From positions 1,516,001-1,580,000 of the forward strand of contig NZ_CP126106.1 of the NCBI RefSeq assembly GCF_030123325.1: a stretch of 64,000 bases of DNA, in the 5' to 3' direction. This DNA comes from Peribacillus simplex (lineage in GTDB: Bacteria; Bacillota; Bacilli; Bacillales; DSM-1321). A model generated the notes under the pieces. It was not told the origin of the DNA. It saw only the letters and a list, made by a program, of their open reading frames with translations, and did not search any database. The position numbers and the translations under genes are program-made. Shown here piece after piece: positions 15,910 through 25,147 of the stretch (within the stretch, counting starts at the first letter, position 1; each line of letters begins with the position of its first letter).

Positions 15910-17241
15910 TTGGGGAAAAAAATCTATGTTTTAGATACGAATGTCCTGTTGCAGGATCCGTACTCGATTTATTCATTCGAAGATAATGAAGTTGTCATTC
16001 CGGCAGTCGTATTAGAAGAATTGGATTCGAAAAAACGGTATATGGATGAAATCGGAAGGAATGCCAGGCAAGTATCGAAATTGATTGATAGCTTCCGTGA
16101 AAAAGGGAAGCTTCATCAGAGCGTTCCGCTTCATAATGGAGGCAGCATAAGGATTGAACTCAACCACCGTTCATTTCATAAGCTTCAGGAAATTTTTGTG
16201 GAGAAAACGAATGATAACAGGATATTGGCAGTTGCGAAAAATTTATCTTTGGAAGAAGAGACGAGGGAAGATGGAAAAACGGTCATTTTGGTAAGCAAAG
16301 ATACTCTCGTCAGGGTTAAAGCCGATGCCATCGGACTTGAGGCAGAGGACTTTTTAAATGATCGTGTCGTAGAACTGGACCATATATACCCGGGGCACAA
16401 AGAAGTGTTTGTATCGATTGATAATCTGAATAAGTTTTATGAAAAAAGTTTTCTGTCACTGGAGGAACTGACAAAAGATTCATATTATCCAAATCAATTC
16501 CTGTTGATGAAGGACACGCTGGGCAGCTCAGCATCTGCGATTGGGATAGTGGATGAGAACTGCAGGCTAGTTAAGAAATTGATGTATGAAGGGGAACATA
16601 TTTGGGGAATTAAACCGAGAAATGTCCAGCAGACTATGGCCCTTGATTTATTGCTTCGTTCGGATATCCAGCTTGTGACGCTCATCGGTAAAGCAGGGAC
16701 AGGCAAGACTTTATTGGCATTGGCTACAGGATTAATGCAAACTGAAGATTTGTCACAATATAAGAAACTTCTCGTTGCCAGGCCGATTGTTCCTGTTGGT
16801 AAAGATATTGGTTACCTGCCAGGGGAAAAAGAAGAAAAATTAAGACCTTGGATGCAGCCTATTTTCGATAATCTCCAATTTTTGTTCAATACGAAAAAAC
16901 CTGGGGAATTGGATGCCATTCTAGCTGGCATGAGTTCGATTGAAGTGGAAGCCTTGACCTATATCAGGGGAAGGAGCATCCCGGATCAGTTCATCATCAT
17001 CGATGAAGCGCAGAACTTAACAAAACATGAGGTCAAGACCATCTTGACGAGAGTCGGGGAGCGGAGCAAAATTGTATTAATGGGGGATCCAGAGCAAATA
17101 GATCATCCTTATTTAGATGAATATAATAATGGTTTGACCTATGTGGTGGAAAAATTCAAGACAGAGCGCATTGCCGGCCATGTTAAATTGATAAAAGGGG
17201 AAAGATCTGGATTGGCCCAACTCGCAGCTACGCTTTTATAA
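15910..17241 (+). CDS. ylaK: PIN-PhoH (PhoH2-type) RNA helicase/ribonuclease
   Basis: A 443-residue two-domain protein. The PIN nuclease domain (about residues 1-150) carries the acidic residues Asp9 in VLDTNVLL, Glu36-Glu37, and later Asp102 and Asp131. The PhoH ATPase domain has a Walker A GKAGTGKT at 260-267 and Walker B IIIDEAQN. PhoH2 proteins of this architecture have been shown to unwind and cleave RNA. It starts with TTG 15910 after AGGAGG. It stands alone between divergent ylaJ and convergent ylaL, as in B. subtilis. Confidence 0.92.
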   Translation: MGKKIYVLDTNVLLQDPYSIYSFEDNEVVIPAVVLEELDSKKRYMDEIGRNARQVSKLIDSFREKGKLHQSVPLHNGGSIRIELNHRSFHKLQEIFVEKTNDNRILAVAKNLSLEEETREDGKTVILVSKDTLVRVKADAIGLEAEDFLNDRVVELDHIYPGHKEVFVSIDNLNKFYEKSFLSLEELTKDSYYPNQFLLMKDTLGSSASAIGIVDENCRLVKKLMYEGEHIWGIKPRNVQQTMALDLLLRSDIQLVTLIGKAGTGKTLLALATGLMQTEDLSQYKKLLVARPIVPVGKDIGYLPGEKEEKLRPWMQPIFDNLQFLFNTKKPGELDAILAGMSSIEVEALTYIRGRSIPDQFIIIDEAQNLTKHEVKTILTRVGERSKIVLMGDPEQIDHPYLDEYNNGLTYVVEKFKTERIAGHVKLIKGERSGLAQLAATLL

Positions 17242-17244
17242 TCC

Positions 17245-17272
17245 AATCGGCAAGGGATGTCCCTTGCCGATT
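17245..17272. terminator. Perfect hairpin between ylaK and ylaL
   Basis: AATCGGCAAGGGA pairs perfectly with TCCCTTGCCGATT across a 2-nt centre. No T-run follows on either strand. It begins 4 nt after the ylaK stop and probably ends or stabilises that transcript. Confidence 0.55.
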
Positions 17273-17305
17273 GCTCTAAAGATTTTGGAAAGAATGGACT
17301 ATGTC

Positions 17306-17818
17306 TTATTTAACAGTGAAAGACCGTACATTTTTTATCGGATCATTGATGTTGGAAGCGTCTCCGAAATAAATTTCCATAGGGCCGCCTTCAGATATTT
17401 TAAGAGGCTTTCCATCCTTGGAAAAGCCCAGGAAAAATTCAAGTGCCGTTTCCAACGGGAATGTAAGCTCCTCATCATCGGTTGTAACGATGACTTCAGT
17501 TACCCCATTTTCAGGTTCGGCATTTTTTAAAAAAGGTTCAAAAGGGATGCCGAAAGTCCCTTCCAGCAATCTTTGCTTCTCGAACTTTCTTTCCGTTTTT
17601 ATTGTGGGCGGCATTATTGCGCCTTCCTGTATTTCTTTTTGCCAATGTTTGGAAGCGGCAATCGTATATTCTTCTAATTCATTGACTTGGACTCTTTCAG
17701 CGTGGAAATATGTATCGATTTCAACTTTACGGTCATCAAAAATCCATACTCCAGGATCTAGCGTAATTGGATATTTCACTTTCCCATTTATAAATACGAT
17801 AGGTTCCAAATATCTCAT
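17306..17818 (-). CDS. ylaL: YlaL-like protein
   Basis: A 170-residue soluble protein of unknown function. It begins MRYLEPIVFINGKVKYPITLDPGVWIF (first 18 residues or so beta-rich) and contains a long charged middle and VTTDDEELTFPLE near the C-terminus. Position between ylaK and ylaN is that of B. subtilis ylaL. ATG 17818 follows AAAGGA closely; a longer frame to 17851 exists but runs into the inverted repeat at 17842-17857. Confidence 0.7.
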   Translation of the reverse strand: MRYLEPIVFINGKVKYPITLDPGVWIFDDRKVEIDTYFHAERVQVNELEEYTIAASKHWQKEIQEGAIMPPTIKTERKFEKQRLLEGTFGIPFEPFLKNAEPENGVTEVIVTTDDEELTFPLETALEFFLGFSKDGKPLKISEGGPMEIYFGDASNINDPIKNVRSFTVK

Positions 17819-17841
17819 TCCTTTCTGTTGCTCTTTAATGA

Positions 17842-17857
17842 TTATAATCAATTATAA
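17842..17857. promoter_or_regulatory. 7-2-7 inverted repeat like a Fur/PerR-family box
   Basis: TTATAAT-CA-ATTATAA is a perfect inverted repeat. The PerR/Fur/Zur consensus in Bacillus is a 7-1-7 dyad (TTATAATNATTATAA for PerR), so this has the same half-sites with one extra central base. It lies 24 nt upstream of ylaL and about 170 nt upstream of ylaN. Binding is a guess; AT-rich DNA can give such dyads by chance. Confidence 0.35.
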
Positions 17858-17960
17858 TTGAAATGTCACATCTACAAGATGGTGAACTATTTTCATTGCT
17901 GGATATATTCATTTGAGAGGTGGCAGTGATATCCCAATGGCAAATTGTTTGTCAATGTCC

Positions 17961-17989
17961 TTGCTTTTTCACAAAACTAAAGGTAGAAT
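17961..17989 (+). promoter_or_regulatory. Predicted promoter of ylaN
   Basis: TTGCTT (17961-17966) and TAGAAT (17984-17989) are separated by 17 nt, with the ylaN ATG 41 nt further on after GGGGGG. Confidence 0.5.
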
Positions 17990-18030
17990 TTAGAGATAAG
18001 ATTTAATCGCTCTGAGCGGGGGGATTTAAC

Positions 18031-18312
18031 ATGGCATCTGATATGCTTGTCAATCATCGAGAAAAAGCTTATGCTTTATTAAAAGCAGATGCTGACAAGA
18101 TTCTAAAACTGATAAAAGTTCAAATGGAAAATCTCACTATGCCTCAATGTCCTTTGTATGAAGAGGTACTTGATACACAAATGTTCGGCCTATCACGAGA
18201 AATTGATTTTGCCGTACGCTTAGGTTTGGTAGAGGAAACCGAGGGTAAATCCCTTTTGGAGACCCTTGAACAGGAATTGTCAGTTTTGCATGAAGCATCA
18301 TTAAAAAAATAA
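18031..18312 (+). CDS. ylaN: YlaN (UPF0358), iron-responsive Fur antagonist
   Basis: A 93-residue all-helical cytoplasmic protein, the same length as B. subtilis YlaN. It contains NHREKAYALLKADADKILKL, the CPLYEEVLDTQMFGLSREI segment typical of the family and a hydrophilic C-terminus. Work in B. subtilis and Staphylococcus aureus indicates that YlaN binds iron and opposes Fur repression, making it essential under iron limitation. In B. subtilis glsA precedes it and ftsW follows it; both are absent here. ATG follows GGGGGG. Confidence 0.93.
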   Translation: MASDMLVNHREKAYALLKADADKILKLIKVQMENLTMPQCPLYEEVLDTQMFGLSREIDFAVRLGLVEETEGKSLLETLEQELSVLHEASLKK

Positions 18313-18327
18313 TAGATAAAACATACT

Positions 18328-18364
18328 AACTCAAACAAATCTCGATGATTGTTTGAGTTTTTTA
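18328..18364 (+). terminator. Terminator of ylaN
   Basis: AACTCAAACAA pairs with TTGTTTGAGTT over a 10-nt loop, followed by a T-rich run. Confidence 0.88.
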
Positions 18365-18872
18365 TTTATATACATAATTAATTAATAGTGTTATACTATA
18401 TTCAATAATGACATACTAATTAATCCGGACAAGCTCAATTGTGTTTATTTATTTTTTGTTTTTTTATTTTTTTGAATTTTCGATGTAATGTTTAATGGTT
18501 ATCTTCACATTTCAAATTTCTCTATCAATCATGAAATATGTGGGATTTTTCAATCGAATCCCTTTGATTAACAATGGGACGTTAGTCGGAAAGCCGGAGC
18601 TAATTCCTTGTTTTTATATACGAATATATGTAATTTTTTATTTTTTTATTGTATTCAGTTAATTTTAGTATTATGGTTATATTAATTGAATGTTAAATCA
18701 ATTTGATAATATATTATTATAGCTAAATTTTCATTTGCTATTGGTGTAAGGCACTTTTTAGTCTTTAACGGATGTAAAAAACGAGAATATAAAATATATC
18801 GAAATAATTACATCTGCAATAAAATGAGCTTGATCAGAATGGTCTCCTTGGTTGGGATTTAAATTCTTGAAT
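18365..18872. other. AT-rich gene-free gap where ftsW would be expected
   Basis: About 500 bp of very AT-rich sequence with stops in all frames, between the ylaN terminator and the hairpin before pycA. B. subtilis carries ftsW at this place. I found no FtsW-like coding remnant. A short GC-richer patch near 18577-18610 can fold weakly. The segment probably holds the pycA promoter region, but I could not place a convincing -35/-10 pair. Confidence 0.6.
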
Positions 18873-18905
18873 AAAAAGTGGTGAAAGTCTTTCACGCTTT
18901 TTTTC
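18873..18905 (+). terminator. Orphan terminator 41 nt upstream of pycA
   Basis: AAAAAGTGGTGAAAG pairs with CTTTCACGCTTTTT (one bulge and one G-U) and runs into T7. No gene precedes it after the ylaN terminator. It is either a leader attenuator for pycA, the end of a small RNA, or a leftover of a lost upstream gene. Confidence 0.7.
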
Positions 18906-18946
18906 TATATATTCAATAAAAATACATATTGATTAGGGTGGTAGCA

Positions 18947-21900
18947 ATGGGGAAACGTATAGAAAAAGTACTTGCGGCAAATCGTGGAGAAATAGCGATA
19001 CGGATTTTTCGGGCATGTACGGAATTAGACATTCACACAGTTGCAATCTATTCAAAGGAAGATTATGGTTCTTATCACCGATATAAAGCGGATGAGGCAT
19101 ATTTGGTTGGGGAAGGCAAAAAGCCGATTGATGCATACCTGGATATTGAAGGCATAATTGCGATCGCCAAAATGAGCGGAGTCGATGCGATTCATCCTGG
19201 TTATGGTTTCCTTTCAGAAAATATTGAATTTGCGAAACGTTGTGAGGAAGAGGGCATAATCTTCATCGGACCAGAATCAAGACACCTAGATATGTTTGGT
19301 GACAAAGTAAAGGCCAGAACACAAGCTGAACTGGCTGATATTCCGGTTATCCCTGGTAGCGATGGACCGGTGACCAGTGTTGAAGAAGTAAAGAAATTTG
19401 GTGAACAATACGGTTTTCCAATTATCATAAAAGCCTCTTTAGGCGGCGGCGGACGCGGAATGCGGATTGTCGAAAAAATTGAAGAAGTTGAAGAGGCTTA
19501 TGATCGCGCAAAATCAGAAGCTAAAGCGGCTTTTGGTAATGATGAAGTCTATGTAGAGAGATTCATTCAAAATCCGAAGCATATCGAAGTTCAGATTTTG
19601 GCTGATACTCATGGGAATATCGTCCATTTATATGAGCGTGACTGTTCCGTTCAGAGACGGCATCAAAAAGTTGTGGAAGTGGCACCTTCCGTTTCCCTTT
19701 CCGAGGATTTAAGGGAAAGGATTTGTGAGGCAGCCGTCAAGTTGGCAAAAAATATTGATTATGTAAACGCCGGTACGGTCGAATTCCTTGTCGCAAATGG
19801 CGAATTTTACTTTATTGAAGTCAATCCACGGGTTCAGGTTGAGCATACCATTACTGAAATGATTACGGGCATTGATATCGTCCAATCCCAAATCATGGTA
19901 GCGGAAGGGCATGAACTCCATGGCAAAAAGATTGGTATTCCCGAACAGTCAGGAATCAAAACACATGGATATGCGATTCAATCACGGGTGACGACTGAGG
20001 ACCCATTGAATAATTTCATGCCTGATACCGGGAAAATGATGGTTTACCGTTCCGGTGGGGGATTCGGTGTTCGTCTGGACGCTGGGAATGGATTCCAAGG
20101 TGCGGTCATCACACCATATTATGATTCCCTTCTCGTTAAACTTTCCACTCATGCGCTTTCATTTGAACAGGCAGCTTCCAAAATGGTTCGTAACCTTAAG
20201 GAGTTCAGGATTCGTGGAATTAAAACAAATATTCCCTTCCTTGAAAATGTTGTAAAACATGAAAAATTCATAAATGGGGAATATGATACATCATTCATTG
20301 ATTCAACACCGGAATTATTCAGCTTCCCAATTAGAAAAGACCGTGGAACAAAAATGCTTTCATATATCGGAAATGTGACCGTGAATGGATTCCCAGGAGT
20401 CGAGAAAAAGAAAAAACCTGTTTTTGATCCTGCCCCAATTCCGAATGTTGGTGGCCTGCCGCTTATCTCGGGTACAAAAAATATACTTGAAGAGCAAGGT
20501 GCAGAGGGACTGGTCAATTGGATCAAAGAACAGAAAGAGGTATTGATCACCGATACGACTTTCCGCGATGCACATCAATCTTTACTGGCGACGAGAATTA
20601 GGTCGAAAGATATCCTTGATATCGCTGAGCCTACAGCAAAACTACTTCCTGATTTATTTTCAATGGAAATGTGGGGCGGGGCAACTTTCGATGTCGCATA
20701 TCGATTCTTGAAAGAAGATCCATGGGACAGGCTGATAAGTTTCAGGAAAAAAGCACCGAATGTCTTATTACAAATGCTTTTAAGGGCTTCAAATGCAGTT
20801 GGTTATAAAAATTACCCTGATAATGTCATTCGTGAATTCGTAGAGAAATCAGCGGATGCAGGCATTGATGTTTTCCGTATCTTCGACAGTTTAAACTGGG
20901 TTAAAGGGATGGAATTGGCTATTGATGCAGTCCGCCAATCCGGCAAAATTGCGGAAGCGGCCATTTGTTATACCGGGGATTTGAATGATCCATCACGCAG
21001 CAAGTATAATATCGACTACTATAAAAACATGGCCGTGGAACTAGAGCGTGCCGGTGCCCATATTTTAGCGATCAAGGACATGGCCGGCCTCTTGAAACCT
21101 GATGCTGCTTACCGCCTAGTATCGGAACTGAAAGAAACGACTTCACTTCCGATCCATCTGCATACTCATGATACAAGCGGAAATGGCATTTACATGTATT
21201 CGAAAGCGATCGAAGCTGGTGTGGATATCGTTGATACGGCGATTGGTTCTTTAGCTGGACTGACTTCGCAGCCAAGTGTACAAACACTTCATTATGCGTT
21301 GGAGGGGTCAAGCAGACAGCCTAAGTTGGAAGTCGATTCACTAGAGCGTTTAGGAGAATACTGGGGAGAGGTCAGGAAATTCTATCATGACTTCGAAAGC
21401 GGCATGAATGCACCTCATACTGAAGTGTACAAACACGAAATGCCGGGCGGTCAATATAGCAATCTGCAGCAGCAAGCCAAAGCAGTGGGGCTGGGTGACC
21501 GCTGGCATGAAGTGAAAGAAATGTACCAGCGTGTCAATGTAATGTTCGGCGATATCGTTAAAGTAACTCCTTCATCCAAAGTTGTTGGGGATATGGCTTT
21601 ATTCATGGTGCAAAATAACCTGTCTGAAGAAGATGTTCTGACAAAAGGCAAATCCATCGATTTCCCTGATTCAGTCATAGAGTTATTCGAAGGCTATCTA
21701 GGTCAGCCGGTTGGGGGATTCCCTAAAGAGCTTCAGGAAGTTATCCTGAAAGGGAAGAAACCTATAACAGTAAGACCGGGTGAATTATTGGAAGAAGTGG
21801 ATTTTGCAGCTCTTAAAGAAGAATTATTCAAGGAATTGGGACGGGCAGTCACTGATTTCGATGTGCTTGCATATGCTTTATATCCAAAAGTATTCCTGGA

Positions 21901-22384
21901 CTACAATAAAACGATTGAGCTGTTTGGTGATGTTTCCAACCTTGATACCGCAACTTTCTTATATGGCATGAGGCTAGGGGAAGAGATCGAAGTTGAAATT
22001 GAAAAGGGTAAAACGCTCATCGTAAAATTGGTTTCAATCGGTCAGCCATTGGCTGATGGAACAAGGGTTGTGTATTTTGAGTTGAATGGTCAATCACGTG
22101 AAGTGATCATCAAGGATGAAAACATTAAATCTTCCGTTGTATCAAAAATGAAAGCTGACCCTAAAAATAAAGAACAACTGGGTGCGACAATGCCAGGTAC
22201 GGTTATTCGTGTAGTGGTCGAGAAAGGCGATCAGGTCAAGCAGGGTGATCACCTGATCATTACGGAAGCGATGAAAATGGAAACTACCGTGCAAGCACCA
22301 TTCTCCGGGACCATTAAGGATATTTATGTAAAAGATGGAGAAGCGATCAGTACTGGGGACTTATTGATTGAAATAACTAAGTAA
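18947..22384 (+). CDS. pycA: Pyruvate carboxylase
   Basis: A 1145-residue biotin enzyme that carboxylates pyruvate to oxaloacetate to refill the TCA cycle. Domains in order are: biotin carboxylase/ATP-grasp (about 1-455, with KASLGGGGRGMR and FIEVNPRVQVEHT), carboxyltransferase (about 530-830, DTTFRDAHQSLLATR), an allosteric linker, and the C-terminal biotinyl domain with the biotin Lys in EAMKMET. Length matches B. subtilis PycA (1148 aa). I use ATG 18947, preceded by AGGGTGG; the frame extends a few codons upstream. It is monocistronic, with its own terminator. Confidence 0.97.
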   Translation: MGKRIEKVLAANRGEIAIRIFRACTELDIHTVAIYSKEDYGSYHRYKADEAYLVGEGKKPIDAYLDIEGIIAIAKMSGVDAIHPGYGFLSENIEFAKRCEEEGIIFIGPESRHLDMFGDKVKARTQAELADIPVIPGSDGPVTSVEEVKKFGEQYGFPIIIKASLGGGGRGMRIVEKIEEVEEAYDRAKSEAKAAFGNDEVYVERFIQNPKHIEVQILADTHGNIVHLYERDCSVQRRHQKVVEVAPSVSLSEDLRERICEAAVKLAKNIDYVNAGTVEFLVANGEFYFIEVNPRVQVEHTITEMITGIDIVQSQIMVAEGHELHGKKIGIPEQSGIKTHGYAIQSRVTTEDPLNNFMPDTGKMMVYRSGGGFGVRLDAGNGFQGAVITPYYDSLLVKLSTHALSFEQAASKMVRNLKEFRIRGIKTNIPFLENVVKHEKFINGEYDTSFIDSTPELFSFPIRKDRGTKMLSYIGNVTVNGFPGVEKKKKPVFDPAPIPNVGGLPLISGTKNILEEQGAEGLVNWIKEQKEVLITDTTFRDAHQSLLATRIRSKDILDIAEPTAKLLPDLFSMEMWGGATFDVAYRFLKEDPWDRLISFRKKAPNVLLQMLLRASNAVGYKNYPDNVIREFVEKSADAGIDVFRIFDSLNWVKGMELAIDAVRQSGKIAEAAICYTGDLNDPSRSKYNIDYYKNMAVELERAGAHILAIKDMAGLLKPDAAYRLVSELKETTSLPIHLHTHDTSGNGIYMYSKAIEAGVDIVDTAIGSLAGLTSQPSVQTLHYALEGSSRQPKLEVDSLERLGEYWGEVRKFYHDFESGMNAPHTEVYKHEMPGGQYSNLQQQAKAVGLGDRWHEVKEMYQRVNVMFGDIVKVTPSSKVVGDMALFMVQNNLSEEDVLTKGKSIDFPDSVIELFEGYLGQPVGGFPKELQEVILKGKKPITVRPGELLEEVDFAALKEELFKELGRAVTDFDVLAYALYPKVFLDYNKTIELFGDVSNLDTATFLYGMRLGEEIEVEIEKGKTLIVKLVSIGQPLADGTRVVYFELNGQSREVIIKDENIKSSVVSKMKADPKNKEQLGATMPGTVIRVVVEKGDQVKQGDHLIITEAMKMETTVQAPFSGTIKDIYVKDGEAISTGDLLIEITK

Positions 22385-22415
22385 TATCGCTGACTGTGAC
22401 CTTGTGAATGATTTG

Positions 22416-22465
22416 GGGTATATGTGGCAGGCTTGAGGTTTTAAGCTGCCCTATACCCTCTTTTT
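22416..22465 (+). terminator. Terminator of pycA
   Basis: A long stem, GGGTATA...GGCAG paired with CTGCC...TATACCC, with a small internal loop, is followed by a C/T-rich run ending in T5. Confidence 0.85.
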
Positions 22466-22503
22466 AGGCAATGTACGGTCATTGAACTCCCATTAGATAA
22501 AAC

Positions 22504-22537
22504 AAAACCACCATTCCCGGGAATGGTGGTTTTGTTT
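22504..22537. terminator. Bidirectional terminator, mainly for ctaA
   Basis: AAAACCACCATTCCC pairs perfectly with GGGAATGGTGGTTTT. Both flanks are A/T-rich. It faces ctaA on the minus strand and backs up the pycA terminator. Confidence 0.88.
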
Positions 22538-22571
22538 ATCTTAATTTCATTATTGATTGAACAATCAGACA

Positions 22572-23558
22572 TTAACGGGCGGGTACCGTTGGCGTTATAT
22601 CCTGTTCATCCTGTCCTTTGACAGAGTGCGCGGAGTTCTTTTTTTGCTTGGCAAGGGCATTTTTTTTGCTTCTTGATGTCAATAGCATCAAATAGCTCAT
22701 TACACCAAAAAAGCAGGCAATGAATAGTGCGTGAGTTAGTGCGATATATAGGTTTTGCCTTGAGAAAATGATAAAGGCACCAGCGGTAACTTGTAAAAAT
22801 ACGAGAATGAATGCAGCAATCCAGCCGCCATATAGCACTTTTTGATTTCTATAATGTTTTTTTGCGATATAAGCGACATAGGATACCCAAATGAAAATAG
22901 CGCCTGCCATTGCACGGTGCCCCATCTGAATCCATTCATAAAGGTTGGAGGGGAGTGCAAGACTGTCATTTACGCATAAAGGCCAATCCTTACAGATAAG
23001 ACTTGATTCTGTATGCCTTACAAGAGCACCTGTATAGACGACCATGAGACAAAAAATCAATACGCCAATAATATGGAATTTCATTCGTTTGTCAACGATA
23101 AGTTTTTCTGCTTCGAACTTCTTGTCCACTTCAAAAATCAACAGTGTCAGTAAAAAGACGGCAGCAAAGGAAATGAGCGATATGCCAAAATGAAGGGCAA
23201 GGACGAAATCGGATTGTGACCAAATGACGGCAGCGGCTCCGATCAACCCTTGCAGTAACAGAAAACCAAAAGAAAGGATGGATAAGAAACGCGCTTCACG
23301 GATATGGCCGATTTTTTTCCAAGACATATACGATAATAATAAAACAAGGAAACCTCCAGCACCTGAAACGAGCCGATGGGAAAGCTCAATGACCAATTCA
23401 ATCGTGATTTTGTCCGGGATCAATTGGCCATTGCACAATGGCCAGGACCTGCCGCATCCCATGCCGGAATCCGTCTTCGTGACTAAAGCTCCACCAAGTA
23501 AGATGAAAAGCATTACAACCGTAGTTAAAACAGCAAACCATTTAAGAGACGATTTCAC
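22572..23558 (-). CDS. ctaA: Haem A synthase
   Basis: A 328-residue, eight-helix membrane enzyme that oxidises haem O (made by CtaB) to haem A for the caa3 oxidase. Residues 20-42 contain GGALVTKTDSG and the Cys35/Cys42 pair (GCGRSWPLC) at the same positions as in B. subtilis. Conserved histidines appear in ELSHRLVSG, LHFGISL, RHTESS, MGHRAMAG and THALFIA. A basic, Gln/Lys-rich C-terminal tail of about 30 residues is longer than in B. subtilis. I use the GTG start at 23558, 6 nt after GGTGGGG. It is divergent from ctaB, as in B. subtilis. Confidence 0.95.
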   Translation of the reverse strand: MKSSLKWFAVLTTVVMLFILLGGALVTKTDSGMGCGRSWPLCNGQLIPDKITIELVIELSHRLVSGAGGFLVLLLSYMSWKKIGHIREARFLSILSFGFLLLQGLIGAAAVIWSQSDFVLALHFGISLISFAAVFLLTLLIFEVDKKFEAEKLIVDKRMKFHIIGVLIFCLMVVYTGALVRHTESSLICKDWPLCVNDSLALPSNLYEWIQMGHRAMAGAIFIWVSYVAYIAKKHYRNQKVLYGGWIAAFILVFLQVTAGAFIIFSRQNLYIALTHALFIACFFGVMSYLMLLTSRSKKNALAKQKKNSAHSVKGQDEQDITPTVPAR

Positions 23559-24159
23559 TAGTAGCCCCACCTTTTTCTCTGTAGCAAATTAGGGTTGTTC
23601 CATAAAATTAATAATAGCATAAGGTTTTCATAATATTTGTCGAACTTCCTCGATATTACACAAAATAGAATGATTTTACAAGTTCAGTTAATATTAAAAC
23701 TATTAATTAAAATGCCTGAAATAGTTGAAAGTTACTAAAGACTTTGATAGAAATAAAGGGAGTGTAAACCTTCAAGTAGGAGCAAAATAGGGAATAAGCC
23801 TAGGGGATGATGATGATGGCATATTATTCATGTTCTTGATGAACATCATACAAGAGATAAGTAAATTATTGAGACACAATTTGGTCAAAAAATACCCGAA
23901 AAATTTTCACAAAAGCTTCCAAAAATGTGTTTTAATATATTGAAGAAATGATTTTACTAAATTTTACTGTTTTTAAGCATGATATTAAGAATGAAAGCTC
24001 TCGATGGATTCCATTGACAACGGTCATTGGTAAATAATTTACTTTTTGTTTACGCTTCCTTGGTTACAAATATCAAAAAGTATGAAATAATGTTCTATAG
24101 CATATGTAAGTTTTTTTTGCATTTGCGTCTGTTTTGAATGATTTAAAGGAGGAAAACAA
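23559..24159. promoter_or_regulatory. Divergent ctaA-ctaB regulatory region
   Basis: 600 bp without a convincing gene. On the minus strand TGCTATTAT near 23615 is an extended -10 candidate for ctaA. A hairpin-forming ATGTTC-TTGAT-GAACAT lies near 23830. The ctaB side is AT-rich and ends in AAAGGAGG. In B. subtilis this region binds ResD, CcpA and other regulators; I could not confirm specific sites here. The length suggests multiple inputs. Confidence 0.5.
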
Positions 24160-25098
24160 ATGTCAGAAACAAGGGGTTTGTCAGAAGCTGTCATGGAGGA
24201 CAGTAAAGCCGCCCTTCAATCGGATATACCTGAAACAACAGCTTGGAAGGATTTTCTCGCACTTATAAAAGTGGGGATTGTCAATTCAAATATAATTACA
24301 GCTTTTACCGGCGTGTGGTTAGCTCTTCATTTTTCGGGGCTTAGCTTCTTAAACAATCTAGATGTAGTGTTTTATACACTTGCAGGTTCGGCGCTCATAA
24401 TGGCGGGATCTTGCAGTTTCAATAATTATTATGACCGTGATATCGATCATTTAATGGAAAGAACGAAAAACCGTCCAACGGTAACTGGGAAAGTACAGCC
24501 TTCAAGGGTATTGGCATTAAGTTTCGGTTTAATTGCTGCAGGGCTGATTTTACTTGCATTGACTAATATGACAACTGCCATACTAGGAGCATTCGGCGTC
24601 TTCGCCTATGTTGTTTTATATACCATGGTTTTCAAACGTAGATTTGTCTCGAATACGATTATAGGCAGTATATCCGGAGCGGTGCCTCCACTTATCGGGT
24701 GGGCTGCAGTCGATCCGGACCTTGATAAGATCGCCTGGGTCCTGTTCGCGATCATGTTCTTGTGGCAGCCTCCTCATTTTTATGCACTTGCAATGAGGCG
24801 TGTCGAAGAATATCGTGCAGCTGGGGTACCCATGCTTCCGGTAGTGAAAGGGTTCAAGGCTGCAAAAAGATCGATTATGCTATGGATCGTCGGTTTAATG
24901 TTCGTTCCTTTCTTTTTAACTCCATTAGGAACTCCGCTAGTTATTCTTGCTGCATTATTGAGCACGGGTTGGCTTATTTTGGGGATTAAGGGGTATAAAA
25001 AGAAAGATGATGTTAAATGGGCAACATCCATGTTTGTATATTCTTTAAATTATATGACCATTTTATTTGTAGCGATGGTTATTGTCACTCTCATCTAG
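24160..25098 (+). CDS. ctaB: Protohaem IX farnesyltransferase (haem O synthase)
   Basis: A 312-residue UbiA-family membrane prenyltransferase that adds farnesyl to haem B. The first Asp-rich motif, NNYYDRDIDHLMERTKNRP, and a second motif region, LWQPPHFYALAMRRVEEYRAAGVPM, identify CtaB/CyoE. About nine hydrophobic helices follow a soluble N-terminal tail of 35 residues. ATG follows AAAGGAGG at good spacing. It heads the ctaBCDEF(G) block. Confidence 0.96.
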   Translation: MSETRGLSEAVMEDSKAALQSDIPETTAWKDFLALIKVGIVNSNIITAFTGVWLALHFSGLSFLNNLDVVFYTLAGSALIMAGSCSFNNYYDRDIDHLMERTKNRPTVTGKVQPSRVLALSFGLIAAGLILLALTNMTTAILGAFGVFAYVVLYTMVFKRRFVSNTIIGSISGAVPPLIGWAAVDPDLDKIAWVLFAIMFLWQPPHFYALAMRRVEEYRAAGVPMLPVVKGFKAAKRSIMLWIVGLMFVPFFLTPLGTPLVILAALLSTGWLILGIKGYKKKDDVKWATSMFVYSLNYMTILFVAMVIVTLI

Positions 25099-25110
25099 TT
25101 GTGGTTTAAA

Positions 25111-25147
25111 TAAGCTGGCGGCCTGTTCTTTTGCAGGCTCCAGCTTA
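25111..25147. terminator. Inverted repeat after ctaB
   Basis: TAAGCTGG pairs with CCAGCTTA, with an inner CCTG/CAGG stem. There is no T-run. It may partially terminate or protect ctaB mRNA ahead of ctaC. The following 200 bp to ctaC contains a weak GAATC/GGATTC hairpin with a T-rich tail near 25230-25270. Confidence 0.45.

Noticed and set aside
25111..25147. Hairpin after ctaB as a full terminator
   Set aside because: No T-run follows and ctaC lies close downstream, so I list it only as an inverted repeat with partial effect possible.
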